A DNA stretch of 64,000 bases from Candidatus Goldiibacteriota bacterium. GTDB taxonomy: Bacteria > Oederibacteriota > PGYV01 > DYJU01. The stretch's first letter is position 1; each line of letters opens with the position of its first letter. Made by a program: the position numbers and the translations under genes. The notes under the pieces are model-generated. The model made no database searches. It saw only the letters and a program-made list of their open reading frames with translations, and was not told the DNA's origin. This document shows positions 30,951 through 41,666 of the stretch, piece after piece. The stretch is from the NCBI GenBank assembly GCA_938034975.1, contig CALHNI010000001.1, forward strand, positions 41,807 to 105,806. The letters run 5' to 3'.

Positions 30951-31859
30951 TTAAAACTCAACCGTAACAGTAATTATATGGTCAGGATCAAATCCCCCAT
31001 CCTGCCATATTTTGGATAAAAAGGCATAATCAAACTTTATCACTGTATCATTTATAACTGATTTTACTCCGGCACCAGCAGTCAAGCCATTTAAACTTTT
31101 CTGCTCTATTGAATAACCTGCTCTTACAGAAAACATATTATCAAATAAATACTCAAGACCTATACCGGCATTTATTTCACTTTCTGTAAAATTATATTTA
31201 AAATCACTACTTATTGCTGCTATATGCTCTTTTATTTTTAAAACTTCGTAATTAATACCAGCCCCTGCTTTTAAAGGTAAACTTATCTCTTCTGTATCAT
31301 ATTTTAACTTTGTGCCTATATTCTGACAAGTAAAACCCAAACTTATACTTTTATTTAAATAATATAGTAATCCTATATCAAATCCAAATGCTGATGATGA
31401 ATAATCCCCAATTTTACTATTTAAAAATTTTATTCCAATTCCTGCAAGCAATTCTTTTGTGAATGCATAACTATAACCTATTATACCTGCCAGATCATAT
31501 ATTTTTATTGCACTTTCTTCTATCGCATTATTTATATCTCCTTCCAATGCACTATGTATAACACCAAGCCCTAATGAACCAACACCTTCTATTGGTGCTG
31601 CAAATGTGATCATAGCATTTCTTAAACCTGCAACATTTTTATCATATGTAAACCCAATTTCATAACTGCCTATATTTGCAAGTCCTGCTGGATTATAAAA
31701 TATTGTATTTACATCATCTGCCTTTGCAATAAAAACACCTGCCATAGATGCAGGTCTTGCTCCGGTTGCAATTTCAAATATTAAACCACCTGACTCCCCT
31801 GCTGCGTATAGATTAAAACAAATAATTATACCAACTAAAAGTAAATATATCTGTCTCAT
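30951..31859 (-). CDS. PorV/PorQ-family (UPF0164-like) outer-membrane protein
   Basis: Signal peptide; IATGARPASMAGVFIAKADDVNTIFYNPAGLANI; C-terminal barrel-like repeats. Confidence 0.85.
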   Translation of the reverse strand: MRQIYLLLVGIIICFNLYAAGESGGLIFEIATGARPASMAGVFIAKADDVNTIFYNPAGLANIGSYEIGFTYDKNVAGLRNAMITFAAPIEGVGSLGLGVIHSALEGDINNAIEESAIKIYDLAGIIGYSYAFTKELLAGIGIKFLNSKIGDYSSSAFGFDIGLLYYLNKSISLGFTCQNIGTKLKYDTEEISLPLKAGAGINYEVLKIKEHIAAISSDFKYNFTESEINAGIGLEYLFDNMFSVRAGYSIEQKSLNGLTAGAGVKSVINDTVIKFDYAFLSKIWQDGGFDPDHIITVTVEF

Positions 31860-31883
31860 TATTTCTTCCTCCTTATATTAAAA

Positions 31884-34800
31884 TTATTTAATTATTGCTA
31901 CTTTTAAAATTTCCATTGTGCTTTCAATTTTTATTCTTATTATATAAACACCTGCTGCAACTTTTTTACCGGCATCATTTTTTCCATCCCATGCTATATC
32001 ATCATCTATGGAAACCTTTTCTATCATTTTTACAAGTTTTCCGTTTCTGGTATAAATCATTATTTTCCCTTCTTTGCCTTTATATCTTTCAGGTATTCTG
32101 ATTTTAACAATCTCATTTTTAGATATATTTATTAAATTTTTATTTAGCATTAATTTATCAACAGGCAATTGTGTAGGAGTAATTGTAGGTGTTTCTGTTA
32201 TTGTTGGTGTATTACTTATTGTATGAGTATTTGTAACTGTATGTGTATGTGTAAAAGTAAATGTATTTGTAAATGTTGGCGTGTTACTCGGTGTTAATGT
32301 AATTGTATTTGTCGCAGTATCAGTATGTGTCCATGTAGGTGGTTGAGAACCTGTCACTGTCTCTGTTGGGGTTGTTGTTGATGTATCAGTTGGCGTATTT
32401 GTTGCTGTATTTGTTACTGTGTGCGTTAATGTATCAGTTTGGGTGTTTGTCGCTGTATCAGTTGGAGTATTTGTCGTTGTATCCGTTGGCGTAAATGTTT
32501 CAGTTGGCGTATTTGTTAATGTATCTGTTACTGTGTAAGTGTAAGTATAAGTCAATGTAAATGTTTTTGAAGGTGTAAAGGTATATGTATAAGTAAATGT
32601 CTTTGTTGGTGTGTCAGTAAAGGTATTAGTTATAGTATAAGTATTTGTTGGTGTATCTGTCCACCACGTGCCGGTTGGTGTTTCAGTAGGAGTGCCAGTT
32701 ATAGTAGGTGTAGGTGTAATTGTAGAAGTTGCAACATAAACTATCCATGAATATCCTGTGGAATACAAATTATTTTGATTATCCCTCACATCTATTGATA
32801 TCTGAGCAACATTACCAGGAGTTCTTGCTGCCATAGGTAATCTGAATTTATATCTTCTTTCATTTAGACCTGTATCAATATGATCAATGTCAACTGCTGC
32901 ATTTCCACTAATAAAAATATCTGGTTCACCTTGTAACCCGGAACCTAAAATTTTATCTGATATTGTAAAATACAAATACTCATTGGCAGGATCAACAATT
33001 ACTCCTTGATTTGCAGGATTTAAATATCCAACATATGGATTATATTTGTCTTTTGTCGGATTAATACTTAAATTTAAATCCTGATTTGTCCTGTTTCCAC
33101 CATTTACTAAAACAGGCAATTCTGCTTCATTAAAGAAATAGCCGGATGACTTTACCAAGTAATTACCATTTTCTATAAAATTACCTGTTATATATGCTGT
33201 TTCACCGTTAGCAAAATCATAAAATTTTAATACTCCAGCACCAATATCTTTTAAAACCCATACATTCGCTCTTGTCATTATCTCATCTAAAGTTTTTCCT
33301 GCAAAATATTGATTCCCTGATATTGAATAACCTGAATTTATATTTATAACTGTTGATGCTGTTCCTGTTACAACATCATATGCTCTACCTAAAAATAATG
33401 GAGCTCCACCTTCCATTGTATTTCCATCAAGAGCAACAAGGTCATAATACATAAATTGCGAAGGGACACCTACAATAAAATTACCACTTGCTGAACTTTG
33501 ACCCATATATAAATAAGCATTATCACTCTGAATATTTGCAGTGCCTGAAACAACCGCAGCAATAATGACACCTGATAAATCCGGATACATACCGGTATTA
33601 TCAATTATCTGCCCTGAAATTGTTGTATTAATGTTTGGTCCTGTAAAATTAACAACTTTATTTCCATTTACATTTACATTTCTTACTGGTTCCCAGTATG
33701 AAGGACCTGAACCAGCAAAAAAGTCAAAAATCCCGGTTGGAACATGTCTTATTTCATAATTGTTCCCCGAAGTATCTGTCCTATAATAGTTGCCCAAAGG
33801 ACTATTTTCTCCAAATTTAGTTCCACCTGGCAATTGTATTTTAACCTCAGAACTATAAAATGGTGCCGGATTTAGAGTACCATTTACAGTCCATCCAGAT
33901 TCAATTGCGAAGTTAAGTTGGGTTGTAATTCCGTCTCTGACATTTATATTCTCTTTAAAAGCAATTGCATGATTTGCTTCTGTCCAGATATTTGTCCCTG
34001 TTTGTTTTGCATATACAAAATAATTACCTGGTTCTAAATTGTGTATTGCATAACTTGCATTTACATTATTACAATTTCCCGCCCAATCACCATCCACATA
34101 TGGATCAATAACAATAACATCAACATTATTTAATAATGCTCCTGTAATATTCCCTGAAATTATTCCTTCTTTATATACATCAAAATTATCTACTAATTTA
34201 ACTTCACCGCCAAAAGAAATAATAATAGGTGTATCAAATTTTTTTGTTGTTTTCCCATAAGCCCAGTCAGGTGCACAGGAAGGATACCACCATCTTACCG
34301 CACGCAAGGTTGTAATTGGCACATTTACAGGAACTCTTACCTGATAACTACCCATACCATCTGTCAAAGCAGAATTTATAAAATTATTTTGATATGTCCT
34401 TGCCTCAATATTCACATTAGAAAGACCACTTGAATTTACTCCTATCAGATTTATATTTCCTGATATTAAACCAGAATCAACTATCTCAATTGTAAGATAA
34501 TAGGGTTTAGAAGAAGATGAATTGTTATAGCTTCTTACTCTTATCAAGTAATTCCAATCTTCTTCAGTATGCGATGACATATCAACATAAATAACCGCTG
34601 TTTTTCCACCATTAGCACCTTTTGAATTTTTAAAATTCCATCCACCAAGCATACTTGCTTCATATACTTCCAAATTATAGTAAAATGAACCTTGTGGCAC
34701 TTGTAAAGTTATTTTTAGCATATCATGATTTGGATTATTATGCGCATTTAAAACAGTAAATTTATAGTAATCATTATCACTTTGATCTGCAATATATCCT

Positions 34801-37628
34801 ATTCCTGTTTTATTTAAATAATTTGGTATTGTCGCTGCCTGTCCTTCTGTATCATTGATACCCCGTGATGTTGGTGGTTCTGATGGCATTAAATTTTCTT
34901 CATACCAATCTGCAATTGGTGTTCCGGAAGGAGTCGGAGTTGGTGTTGGAGCAGAGATTAAATATAACTGGAAGTTAAATACATTATTAGGTCCTGAAAT
35001 ATTTGCATTTGGAAAAGGCGGCGGTAAAAATGGTCCAGAACCACCACCATAATAACCAAAATAATCGCCTTCATTCGGTCCATTCATAATTCCATCTCCA
35101 CTTTCATCAACAAATCCATATATATAATAAGTACCATCGGGCGCACCTGTTGAATATTGAAACTGAGCTGGTCCATTTGTTGTTCCAAAATAAATTGCTA
35201 CCCATCCATTGCTACCATCTGTATCAGTATCTATTACAACTGCACATTCTTTCCCATTTGAAGGTGCTGGCAAACTCACAGTTCCAAACACATTAAGCGG
35301 ATATGTCTGAGTTGGTGTTGGTGTTGCCGTTGATGTAGCAGTACTTGTTGGTGTATTTGTCCACCATGTGCCAGTTGGTGTAGGAGTTGGCGTTGCAGTG
35401 CTGGAATAAATATTTACAGTCCAATTGGTAGTTTGATACTGATTGCCTTTATAATCTGTTAAACTTATTGATATATTATGAGAAGTTCCTGGTATTCTTT
35501 GTGAAGTAGGTAATCTGAACTGGTATCTTAATGTATTATTTTCCAAAGATTGCCCGGACATATCTTCTACAGGCACACTATCAGAAAAAATTGAAACAAA
35601 TTGCAATCCACTTCCTAATAATTTATCACTAACAGTTACATATAAATAATCATCAGCATAAATATAACCATTATTTGCCGGATTTAATTGCCCTGCCCAT
35701 GGTTTAAATAGATCTCTGTTTATATCTATTGTAAAATTTATATCCTGCCCTGTTAAAGGATTCCCATTTACCATTACATTTTTTTCAATTTTATTAAAAA
35801 ATGTATCAAAACCAACTATTTTATAATTCCCATTTTCTATGTGATTTGCTGTCTGATAGTTATCATTTCCAAAACCCATATCATAAAATTTATATGAACC
35901 TAAACCAGTATCCTTTAAAATATAACATCCAGCGTTGTGTATTCTATAATAACTTAAAGGATTACTAAAAAAATAAAAATTACCTGATATATAATATCCA
36001 CTGTTTATATAAATATTAGCTGGAATCATACTACCTGGATTAACATCATAAGTTCTTCCAACAAAATATGGCGGACCATTTTGTGATTTTGATATATCCA
36101 CTGCTGCTAAATCATACAAATATCCTGACGGAACCGGCATCATAAAATTTCCTGAAGAATTACACATACCTACATATGCTAAAATATCAGACATAACATC
36201 TGTTGTTCCTGATATAACTGCATAAACAGCAATAATAGATTTATCCGGATATTCTCCGGTATTATCAATAACCTGCCCAGAAATAACACTATTTAGCGCT
36301 GGTCCTGTAAAATTAATAGGTGAAATAGGTGGAGTATTTAAAACAGGATTCCACATAGAAGGTCCTTCTGCTTCTACTCTATAATCAAGCATTATTCCTG
36401 CTGGTAAATTTCTTATTTGAAAAGTATTTCCTGAAACATCAACTTTATAATATTCTGAAAAAGGTTCAAAACTTCTTGTTCCATCAGATTTAGGTAAACC
36501 AGCTGGTTTTACATAAACTCTTACTCCTGATACTGGAGAAGGATTTAATGAACCATTAACATTTACGCCAGAACCAATGTTATAATCTATAAGAGTTGTA
36601 AATCCATCTTTAACATTAACATTCGGAGTCCAGCTTATTGGTTGAGCTGCCTGCATACAATTATAAGTCCCTGTTTGTTTTGCCCACATCCAGTAATTTC
36701 CAGCTTCTAAATTATGTATTTCATAATTAAAATTTACATTTGTACAATTTCCTGCCCAATCACCAGTATAAGGATCTATTACTGCTATATCAACATTGTT
36801 AAGCGCAGATATATTACCTGCAATAACACCTTCTTTATATACATCAAAATTAATATTACTAACAACCTGCCCTGGATTTGTTAAAATAATCGGACTGGTA
36901 AATTTTTTTGTTGTTCTTCCATAAGCCCAGTCAGGTGAACAGGAAGGATACCACCATCTGATTGCTACTAAACTGGTAATTTCAACACTAACTGGAACTT
37001 TTATAGAATAGTGTCCTGACAAATTTGTTATTCCAGAATTAATATAATTATTTTTACTTCTTGCCTCAATGTTTACATCTGAAAAACTTCCCATTGCACC
37101 TATTAAATTAATCTGCCCCTGTATATAACCACTATCAACCACTTCTATTTTTAAATAATATGGGTTTGCCGTGCTGCTGTTCCAATCAGCATGAACCTGA
37201 ATTACATATAACCAGTCATTCTCCGATCTATTTGAAATATCAACATATGTAGTTGAAGTTAATTTATTATAAGAACTAATTTCAGTTTTATTATTATACC
37301 CACCAGCACCATCATCTTCATATATTATTAATCTATAACCTGTATTTTCAGGAGCACATAAAGAAACTTTTAAAATATCATGATCAGGATTATTTTCAGA
37401 ATTAGGAATAATTATTTTATAATAATCATTATCTGAAATATCGGCAATAAATCCTGTGCCTTCTGAATAAGGTAAAGAATAATTTCCCAAATCAGCAGCA
37501 GTTGTAAATGAATCATTTAAGCCTTTCTGGTTGGGTTGTTCACTTGGAATAAGTTCACTTTCTGTCCATCCAAAAAGAGAAATAGAAAAAAAAGTAAATA
37601 AGATAAAAATTTTTATGCTTAATTTCAT
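31884..37628 (-). CDS. Giant secreted surface protein with two homologous large modules (PPC-like and carboxypeptidase-regulatory-like domains), Thr-rich linker and FlgD-like C-terminal domain
   Basis: 1914-aa ORF with signal peptide; module 1 (...FIADISDNDYYKI...) and module 2 (...YIADQSDNDYYKF...) are clearly homologous; T-rich tract; C-terminal GKIMIYTRNGKLVKMIEKV...WDGKNDAGKKVAAGVYIIRIK. Confidence 0.85.
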   Translation of the reverse strand: MKLSIKIFILFTFFSISLFGWTESELIPSEQPNQKGLNDSFTTAADLGNYSLPYSEGTGFIADISDNDYYKIIIPNSENNPDHDILKVSLCAPENTGYRLIIYEDDGAGGYNNKTEISSYNKLTSTTYVDISNRSENDWLYVIQVHADWNSSTANPYYLKIEVVDSGYIQGQINLIGAMGSFSDVNIEARSKNNYINSGITNLSGHYSIKVPVSVEITSLVAIRWWYPSCSPDWAYGRTTKKFTSPIILTNPGQVVSNINFDVYKEGVIAGNISALNNVDIAVIDPYTGDWAGNCTNVNFNYEIHNLEAGNYWMWAKQTGTYNCMQAAQPISWTPNVNVKDGFTTLIDYNIGSGVNVNGSLNPSPVSGVRVYVKPAGLPKSDGTRSFEPFSEYYKVDVSGNTFQIRNLPAGIMLDYRVEAEGPSMWNPVLNTPPISPINFTGPALNSVISGQVIDNTGEYPDKSIIAVYAVISGTTDVMSDILAYVGMCNSSGNFMMPVPSGYLYDLAAVDISKSQNGPPYFVGRTYDVNPGSMIPANIYINSGYYISGNFYFFSNPLSYYRIHNAGCYILKDTGLGSYKFYDMGFGNDNYQTANHIENGNYKIVGFDTFFNKIEKNVMVNGNPLTGQDINFTIDINRDLFKPWAGQLNPANNGYIYADDYLYVTVSDKLLGSGLQFVSIFSDSVPVEDMSGQSLENNTLRYQFRLPTSQRIPGTSHNISISLTDYKGNQYQTTNWTVNIYSSTATPTPTPTGTWWTNTPTSTATSTATPTPTQTYPLNVFGTVSLPAPSNGKECAVVIDTDTDGSNGWVAIYFGTTNGPAQFQYSTGAPDGTYYIYGFVDESGDGIMNGPNEGDYFGYYGGGSGPFLPPPFPNANISGPNNVFNFQLYLISAPTPTPTPSGTPIADWYEENLMPSEPPTSRGINDTEGQAATIPNYLNKTGIGYIADQSDNDYYKFTVLNAHNNPNHDMLKITLQVPQGSFYYNLEVYEASMLGGWNFKNSKGANGGKTAVIYVDMSSHTEEDWNYLIRVRSYNNSSSSKPYYLTIEIVDSGLISGNINLIGVNSSGLSNVNIEARTYQNNFINSALTDGMGSYQVRVPVNVPITTLRAVRWWYPSCAPDWAYGKTTKKFDTPIIISFGGEVKLVDNFDVYKEGIISGNITGALLNNVDVIVIDPYVDGDWAGNCNNVNASYAIHNLEPGNYFVYAKQTGTNIWTEANHAIAFKENINVRDGITTQLNFAIESGWTVNGTLNPAPFYSSEVKIQLPGGTKFGENSPLGNYYRTDTSGNNYEIRHVPTGIFDFFAGSGPSYWEPVRNVNVNGNKVVNFTGPNINTTISGQIIDNTGMYPDLSGVIIAAVVSGTANIQSDNAYLYMGQSSASGNFIVGVPSQFMYYDLVALDGNTMEGGAPLFLGRAYDVVTGTASTVININSGYSISGNQYFAGKTLDEIMTRANVWVLKDIGAGVLKFYDFANGETAYITGNFIENGNYLVKSSGYFFNEAELPVLVNGGNRTNQDLNLSINPTKDKYNPYVGYLNPANQGVIVDPANEYLYFTISDKILGSGLQGEPDIFISGNAAVDIDHIDTGLNERRYKFRLPMAARTPGNVAQISIDVRDNQNNLYSTGYSWIVYVATSTITPTPTITGTPTETPTGTWWTDTPTNTYTITNTFTDTPTKTFTYTYTFTPSKTFTLTYTYTYTVTDTLTNTPTETFTPTDTTTNTPTDTATNTQTDTLTHTVTNTATNTPTDTSTTTPTETVTGSQPPTWTHTDTATNTITLTPSNTPTFTNTFTFTHTHTVTNTHTISNTPTITETPTITPTQLPVDKLMLNKNLINISKNEIVKIRIPERYKGKEGKIMIYTRNGKLVKMIEKVSIDDDIAWDGKNDAGKKVAAGVYIIRIKIESTMEILKVAIIK

Positions 37629-37717
37629 AACTACCTCCTAAAATTTAAATTTCGTTATTAATTATAGCACAAAAAAAATTTATGTCAACTTTTTAATTTT
37701 TTTATGTTAATATTTAA

Positions 37718-37853
37718 CCAGAAAATTGCAACAGAAAATTGCGATTTTCTGGAGAAAAAACACAAAAAAGATATATTATTAAAAAAAATAAAATATTTAA
37801 AACAACAGTTGATCTTTATTTTAAATAAAAATAACAAGTGGTTTAAAATATGC
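37718..37853 (-). repeat. Hairpin-ended intergenic repeat, copy G (truncated)
   Basis: CCAGAAAATTGCAACAGAAAATTGCGATTTTCTGGAGAAAAAACACAAAAAAG...aaaataaaatatttaaaacaacagttgatctttattttaaat, lacking the CCGTAAAAACGC end. Confidence 0.8.
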
Positions 37854-38677
37854 AAATCAAAGCAGAAAAAAATAATATAGATTTAAAAACTTTTATTTCA
37901 GAAAAACTTAAAATTTCCCGCTCAAAAGCAAAAAGTTTGATTGATACAAAAAATATTTTTGTAAATAAAAAGCGCACATGGATAGCAACTTTTTTACTAA
38001 AAAAAGGTGATATTATCTCTATTCCTGATATAGATTTAATTAAAAAAGAATCTAATATAGAAATAATATACAGAGATGATTTTATTATTGCAGTAAATAA
38101 ACCGGCAGGGATTATCACGGACAAAACATCTGATTCCTTTGAAAGCCAGTTAAAAAATTTTTTAAATAATGAAAATATAAAAGCAATTCACCGGCTGGAT
38201 AAGGAAACAAGCGGAGTTTTATTATTTGCTAAAAATAATAAAATTTTTGAAACTTTCAAAAATTTATGGAAGGAAAAAAAAGTAAAAAAAATCTATCTTT
38301 CAATATGCCATCACGTTGCAGACTTTAACAAAAAAGAAATAAAATTCCCTGTAAATGATAAGCCAGCTGAAAGTTTTATTGAAAAAATTTCAAGTGAAAA
38401 TGGTTTAACTCTTTTTAAAATCATCACAAAAACAGGAAGAAAACATCAGATAAGAATACATCTTGCCAAAATCGGATTTCCAATTGTAGGAGATAAAATA
38501 TATGGACCATCTTTTATCAAAGAAGAAAATTTAAGAAACGTAAAGCGCCATTTATTGCATTGTTATGAATTATCTTATCCCTGCCCTTTTACAAAAAAAA
38601 ATATTATAATAAAAGCAAAATTACCTGATGATTTTTTAGTTTTTAAAAACTTAATGAAAGAAGGTAAATTATTATGA
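37850..38677 (+). CDS. RluA-family 23S rRNA pseudouridine synthase
   Basis: S4-like N-terminus; VNKPAGIITDK, IHRLDKETSGVLLFAKNN, TGRKHQIRIHLAKIGFPIVGDKIYG. Confidence 0.93.
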   Translation: MQIKAEKNNIDLKTFISEKLKISRSKAKSLIDTKNIFVNKKRTWIATFLLKKGDIISIPDIDLIKKESNIEIIYRDDFIIAVNKPAGIITDKTSDSFESQLKNFLNNENIKAIHRLDKETSGVLLFAKNNKIFETFKNLWKEKKVKKIYLSICHHVADFNKKEIKFPVNDKPAESFIEKISSENGLTLFKIITKTGRKHQIRIHLAKIGFPIVGDKIYGPSFIKEENLRNVKRHLLHCYELSYPCPFTKKNIIIKAKLPDDFLVFKNLMKEGKLL

Positions 38678-40197
38678 TTATCAAAATCAAAAAAAAATAT
38701 ATAGGTGCAATAGACCAGGGAACCACAAGCACAAGATTTTTACTATTTAATAAAGAAGGGAAATTAACAGTCGGTCATCAGATTGAACATAAACAAATTT
38801 ATCCCCGGCCTGGATATGTTGAGCATAATCCAGAAGAAATTCTTGAAAATACTTATAAAGTAATTAAATTTACTATAAAAAATTATCATATAAACCCTTC
38901 TGAAATTGCAGCAATCGGTATTACAAATCAAAGAGAAACAACCATTGTCTGGGACAGAAAAACAGGAAAGCCATATTTAAATGCAATTGTATGGCAGGAT
39001 TTAAGAACTTCAAAAATTTGTGAAGAATTAAGTAAAAAAGGCGGTAAATACAAATATCAAAAAATAATAGGCTTACCGGTTGCAACTTATTTTTCTGCTC
39101 CAAAATTAAGATGGATCTTTGATAATTATAAAGAACTTTATAAAAAAGCAAAAAACGGCGATTTGCTCTTTGGAACAATTGATACTTTTATTATATGGAA
39201 TTTAACAGGCGGTCCTGAATCAGGTGTCCACATAACTGATGTAACTAATGCAAGCAGAACAATGCTTATGAATCTGAAAACCTTAAAATGGGATAAGGAT
39301 ATGTTAAATGTTTTTAATATTCCGGAAAAAATCCTGCCAGAAATAAAACCTTCAATAGAGCCGGAATCTTTTGGATTAACTTTAAGAGATGGTCCATTTA
39401 ATGAAAAAATCCCTATTATGTCAGATTTAGGAGACCAGCAGGCAGCTTTGTTTGGTCAGACATGTTTTGAAAAAGGAAGTGCAAAAAACACTTATGGCAC
39501 TGGTTGTTTTTTACTTTTAAATACAGGAGAAAATCCTGTTTTTTCAAAAAATGGATTAATAACAACAGTTGGTTATAAAATAGGAAAAGGAAATGCAATT
39601 TATGCATTAGAAGGTTCTGTTGCCATTGCCGGTTCTTTAATCCAGTGGGTGCGTGATAAATTAAATCTTATTTCATCTGCAAAAGAAATAAATGACCTTG
39701 CAGAAAAAGTAAATGATAACGGTGGGCTTTATTTTGTCCCTGCTTTTTCAGGGCTATTTGCTCCCTATTGGCGTTCTGATGCTCGTGGAATAATCGCGGG
39801 TATTACCCATTATGCAACAAAAGAACATCTGGCAAGAGCTGTTTTAGAAGCAACTGCTTTTCAGACAAAAGAAATTTTTGATGCTATGGAAAAAGATTCA
39901 AAAATTAAATTAAAAATTTTAAAAGTAGATGGCGGAATGACAGCAAGTGAAATTTTAATGCAATTCCAGGCAGACATTTTAAATGTGCCTGTTTTAAAAC
40001 CAAAAATAGCAGAAACAACAGCACTGGGAACTGCTTTGGGTGCAGGTCTTGCCTGCTCTTTTTATAAAGATTTAAACGAATTAAAACAAAAATGGATTTT
40101 AGATAAAAAATGGCTTCCAAAGATGAATAACAATAAAAGAAATTTTTATTTTTTAAACTGGAAAAAAGCAGTTCAAAGATCATTAAACTGGATTTGA
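38674..40197 (+). CDS. glpK: Glycerol kinase
   Basis: YIGAIDQGTTSTRFLLFNKEGK, AIGITNQRETTIVWDRKTGKPYLNAIVWQD, GSVAIAGSLIQWVRD, LKVDGGMTASEILMQFQADIL. Confidence 0.97.
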   Translation: MIIKIKKKYIGAIDQGTTSTRFLLFNKEGKLTVGHQIEHKQIYPRPGYVEHNPEEILENTYKVIKFTIKNYHINPSEIAAIGITNQRETTIVWDRKTGKPYLNAIVWQDLRTSKICEELSKKGGKYKYQKIIGLPVATYFSAPKLRWIFDNYKELYKKAKNGDLLFGTIDTFIIWNLTGGPESGVHITDVTNASRTMLMNLKTLKWDKDMLNVFNIPEKILPEIKPSIEPESFGLTLRDGPFNEKIPIMSDLGDQQAALFGQTCFEKGSAKNTYGTGCFLLLNTGENPVFSKNGLITTVGYKIGKGNAIYALEGSVAIAGSLIQWVRDKLNLISSAKEINDLAEKVNDNGGLYFVPAFSGLFAPYWRSDARGIIAGITHYATKEHLARAVLEATAFQTKEIFDAMEKDSKIKLKILKVDGGMTASEILMQFQADILNVPVLKPKIAETTALGTALGAGLACSFYKDLNELKQKWILDKKWLPKMNNNKRNFYFLNWKKAVQRSLNWI

Positions 40198-40198
40198 T

Positions 40199-41653
40199 AT
40201 GAATAAAAATAAATATGATTTAATTATAATAGGTTCTGGTATCGTAGGTTCGCTTATAGCAAGGTTTTTATCCCAATACAATATCAAAATTCTTGTAATT
40301 GAAAAAGAAATAGATATAGGTATGTGTCCAAGTTCTGCAAATTCAGCAATTATTCATGCCGGCTATGATCCAAGACCAGGCACAAAAAAGGCAAAATTTA
40401 ATGTTGAGGGGAATAAAATCTGGCATACCCTTGTTCATGAACTAAATATTCCTTTTAAAAAAACAGGTAGTTATGTTGTTGCAATAAATGATGAAGAATT
40501 TAAAAAACTGTTTACTTTGTATGAACAGGGAATCGCAAATGGTGTTCCAAGATTAAAATTACTTAATAAAGATGAAATACTAAAAAGAGAACCGGTTTTA
40601 AATAAAAATACAACAGGATCTTTATTTGCTGAAACTGCCATGGTAATAGATCCCTTTGCCGCAACATTGGCTGCTGCTGAAAATGCCAAAATAAACGGAG
40701 TTGATTTTTTATTTGAAACAGAATTTAAAGATGCAATCATTGAAAATAAAAAAGTAAAAGGTATAATAACAAACCGCGGGAAATTTTACTGTAATTGGGT
40801 TATAAACTCTGCTGGTCTTTTTTCTGATGAAGTTGCCCATAAATTCGGTGTTTTAATGGATTTTTTAATAACGCCAAGAAAAGGTGAATATATAATATTT
40901 GATTCTTCGGCATTTTCTATAAATAATGTTTTATTTCCTGTTCCTTCTCAGCAAACCAAAGGAATCCTTATTTCCACAACAACACATGGAAATGTAATGA
41001 TAGGTCCAAATGCCAAAACTTCTGAACATAAAAACGATACCGCAACAACAAAAGAAGGTTTAGATGAAGTAATCAAAGGTGCAAAAAAACTCATACCTTC
41101 TCTTGATGAAAAAAATTCAATTGCAACTTTTGCAGGCATAAGAGCAACTGGCAATGCCAAAGACAGGGATTTTATTGTAGAAGTATCAAAAGAAATAAAA
41201 GGACTTATCAATTTATGCGGTATAGAATCCCCTGGTTTTGCAAGTGCACCTGCAATTGCACTTTATGTTATTGAACTTTTAAAAAATGAAGGTGTAAAAT
41301 TTTTTCTCAAAAAAAATTTCAACCCTGTTCGTAAAGCAACATTACACTTTCATCTTTTATCATATAAAGAAAAAGCAGATTTAATAAAAAAGAACCATTT
41401 ATATGGCAGAATCGTATGCAGATGCGAAGAAGTCACAGAAGGTGAAATTGTTGATGCAATTCATTCTCCAATTCCTGCAAAAACTTATGATGGAATAAAA
41501 CGTAGAACCTGGCTTGGAACAGGCAGATGTCAGGGAACTTTTGATTATCCAAGGGTTATTAAAATACTTTCCAGGGAACTTTCAATACCAGAAGAAAAAA
41601 TAACAAAAAAAGGTCCTGGCAGTGAAATTATTTTTAATAAAGTTAAGGATTAA
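40199..41653 (+). CDS. GlpA-like FAD-dependent glycerol-3-phosphate dehydrogenase with BFD-like [2Fe-2S] C-terminal domain
   Basis: DLIIIGSGIVGSLIARFLS; SANSAIIHAGYDPRPGTKKAKFNVEGN; C-terminal RIVCRCEEVTEGEIVDAI...RTWLGTGRCQGTF. Confidence 0.9.
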   Translation: MNKNKYDLIIIGSGIVGSLIARFLSQYNIKILVIEKEIDIGMCPSSANSAIIHAGYDPRPGTKKAKFNVEGNKIWHTLVHELNIPFKKTGSYVVAINDEEFKKLFTLYEQGIANGVPRLKLLNKDEILKREPVLNKNTTGSLFAETAMVIDPFAATLAAAENAKINGVDFLFETEFKDAIIENKKVKGIITNRGKFYCNWVINSAGLFSDEVAHKFGVLMDFLITPRKGEYIIFDSSAFSINNVLFPVPSQQTKGILISTTTHGNVMIGPNAKTSEHKNDTATTKEGLDEVIKGAKKLIPSLDEKNSIATFAGIRATGNAKDRDFIVEVSKEIKGLINLCGIESPGFASAPAIALYVIELLKNEGVKFFLKKNFNPVRKATLHFHLLSYKEKADLIKKNHLYGRIVCRCEEVTEGEIVDAIHSPIPAKTYDGIKRRTWLGTGRCQGTFDYPRVIKILSRELSIPEEKITKKGPGSEIIFNKVKD

Positions 41654-41666
41654 AAATGAAAAATTT

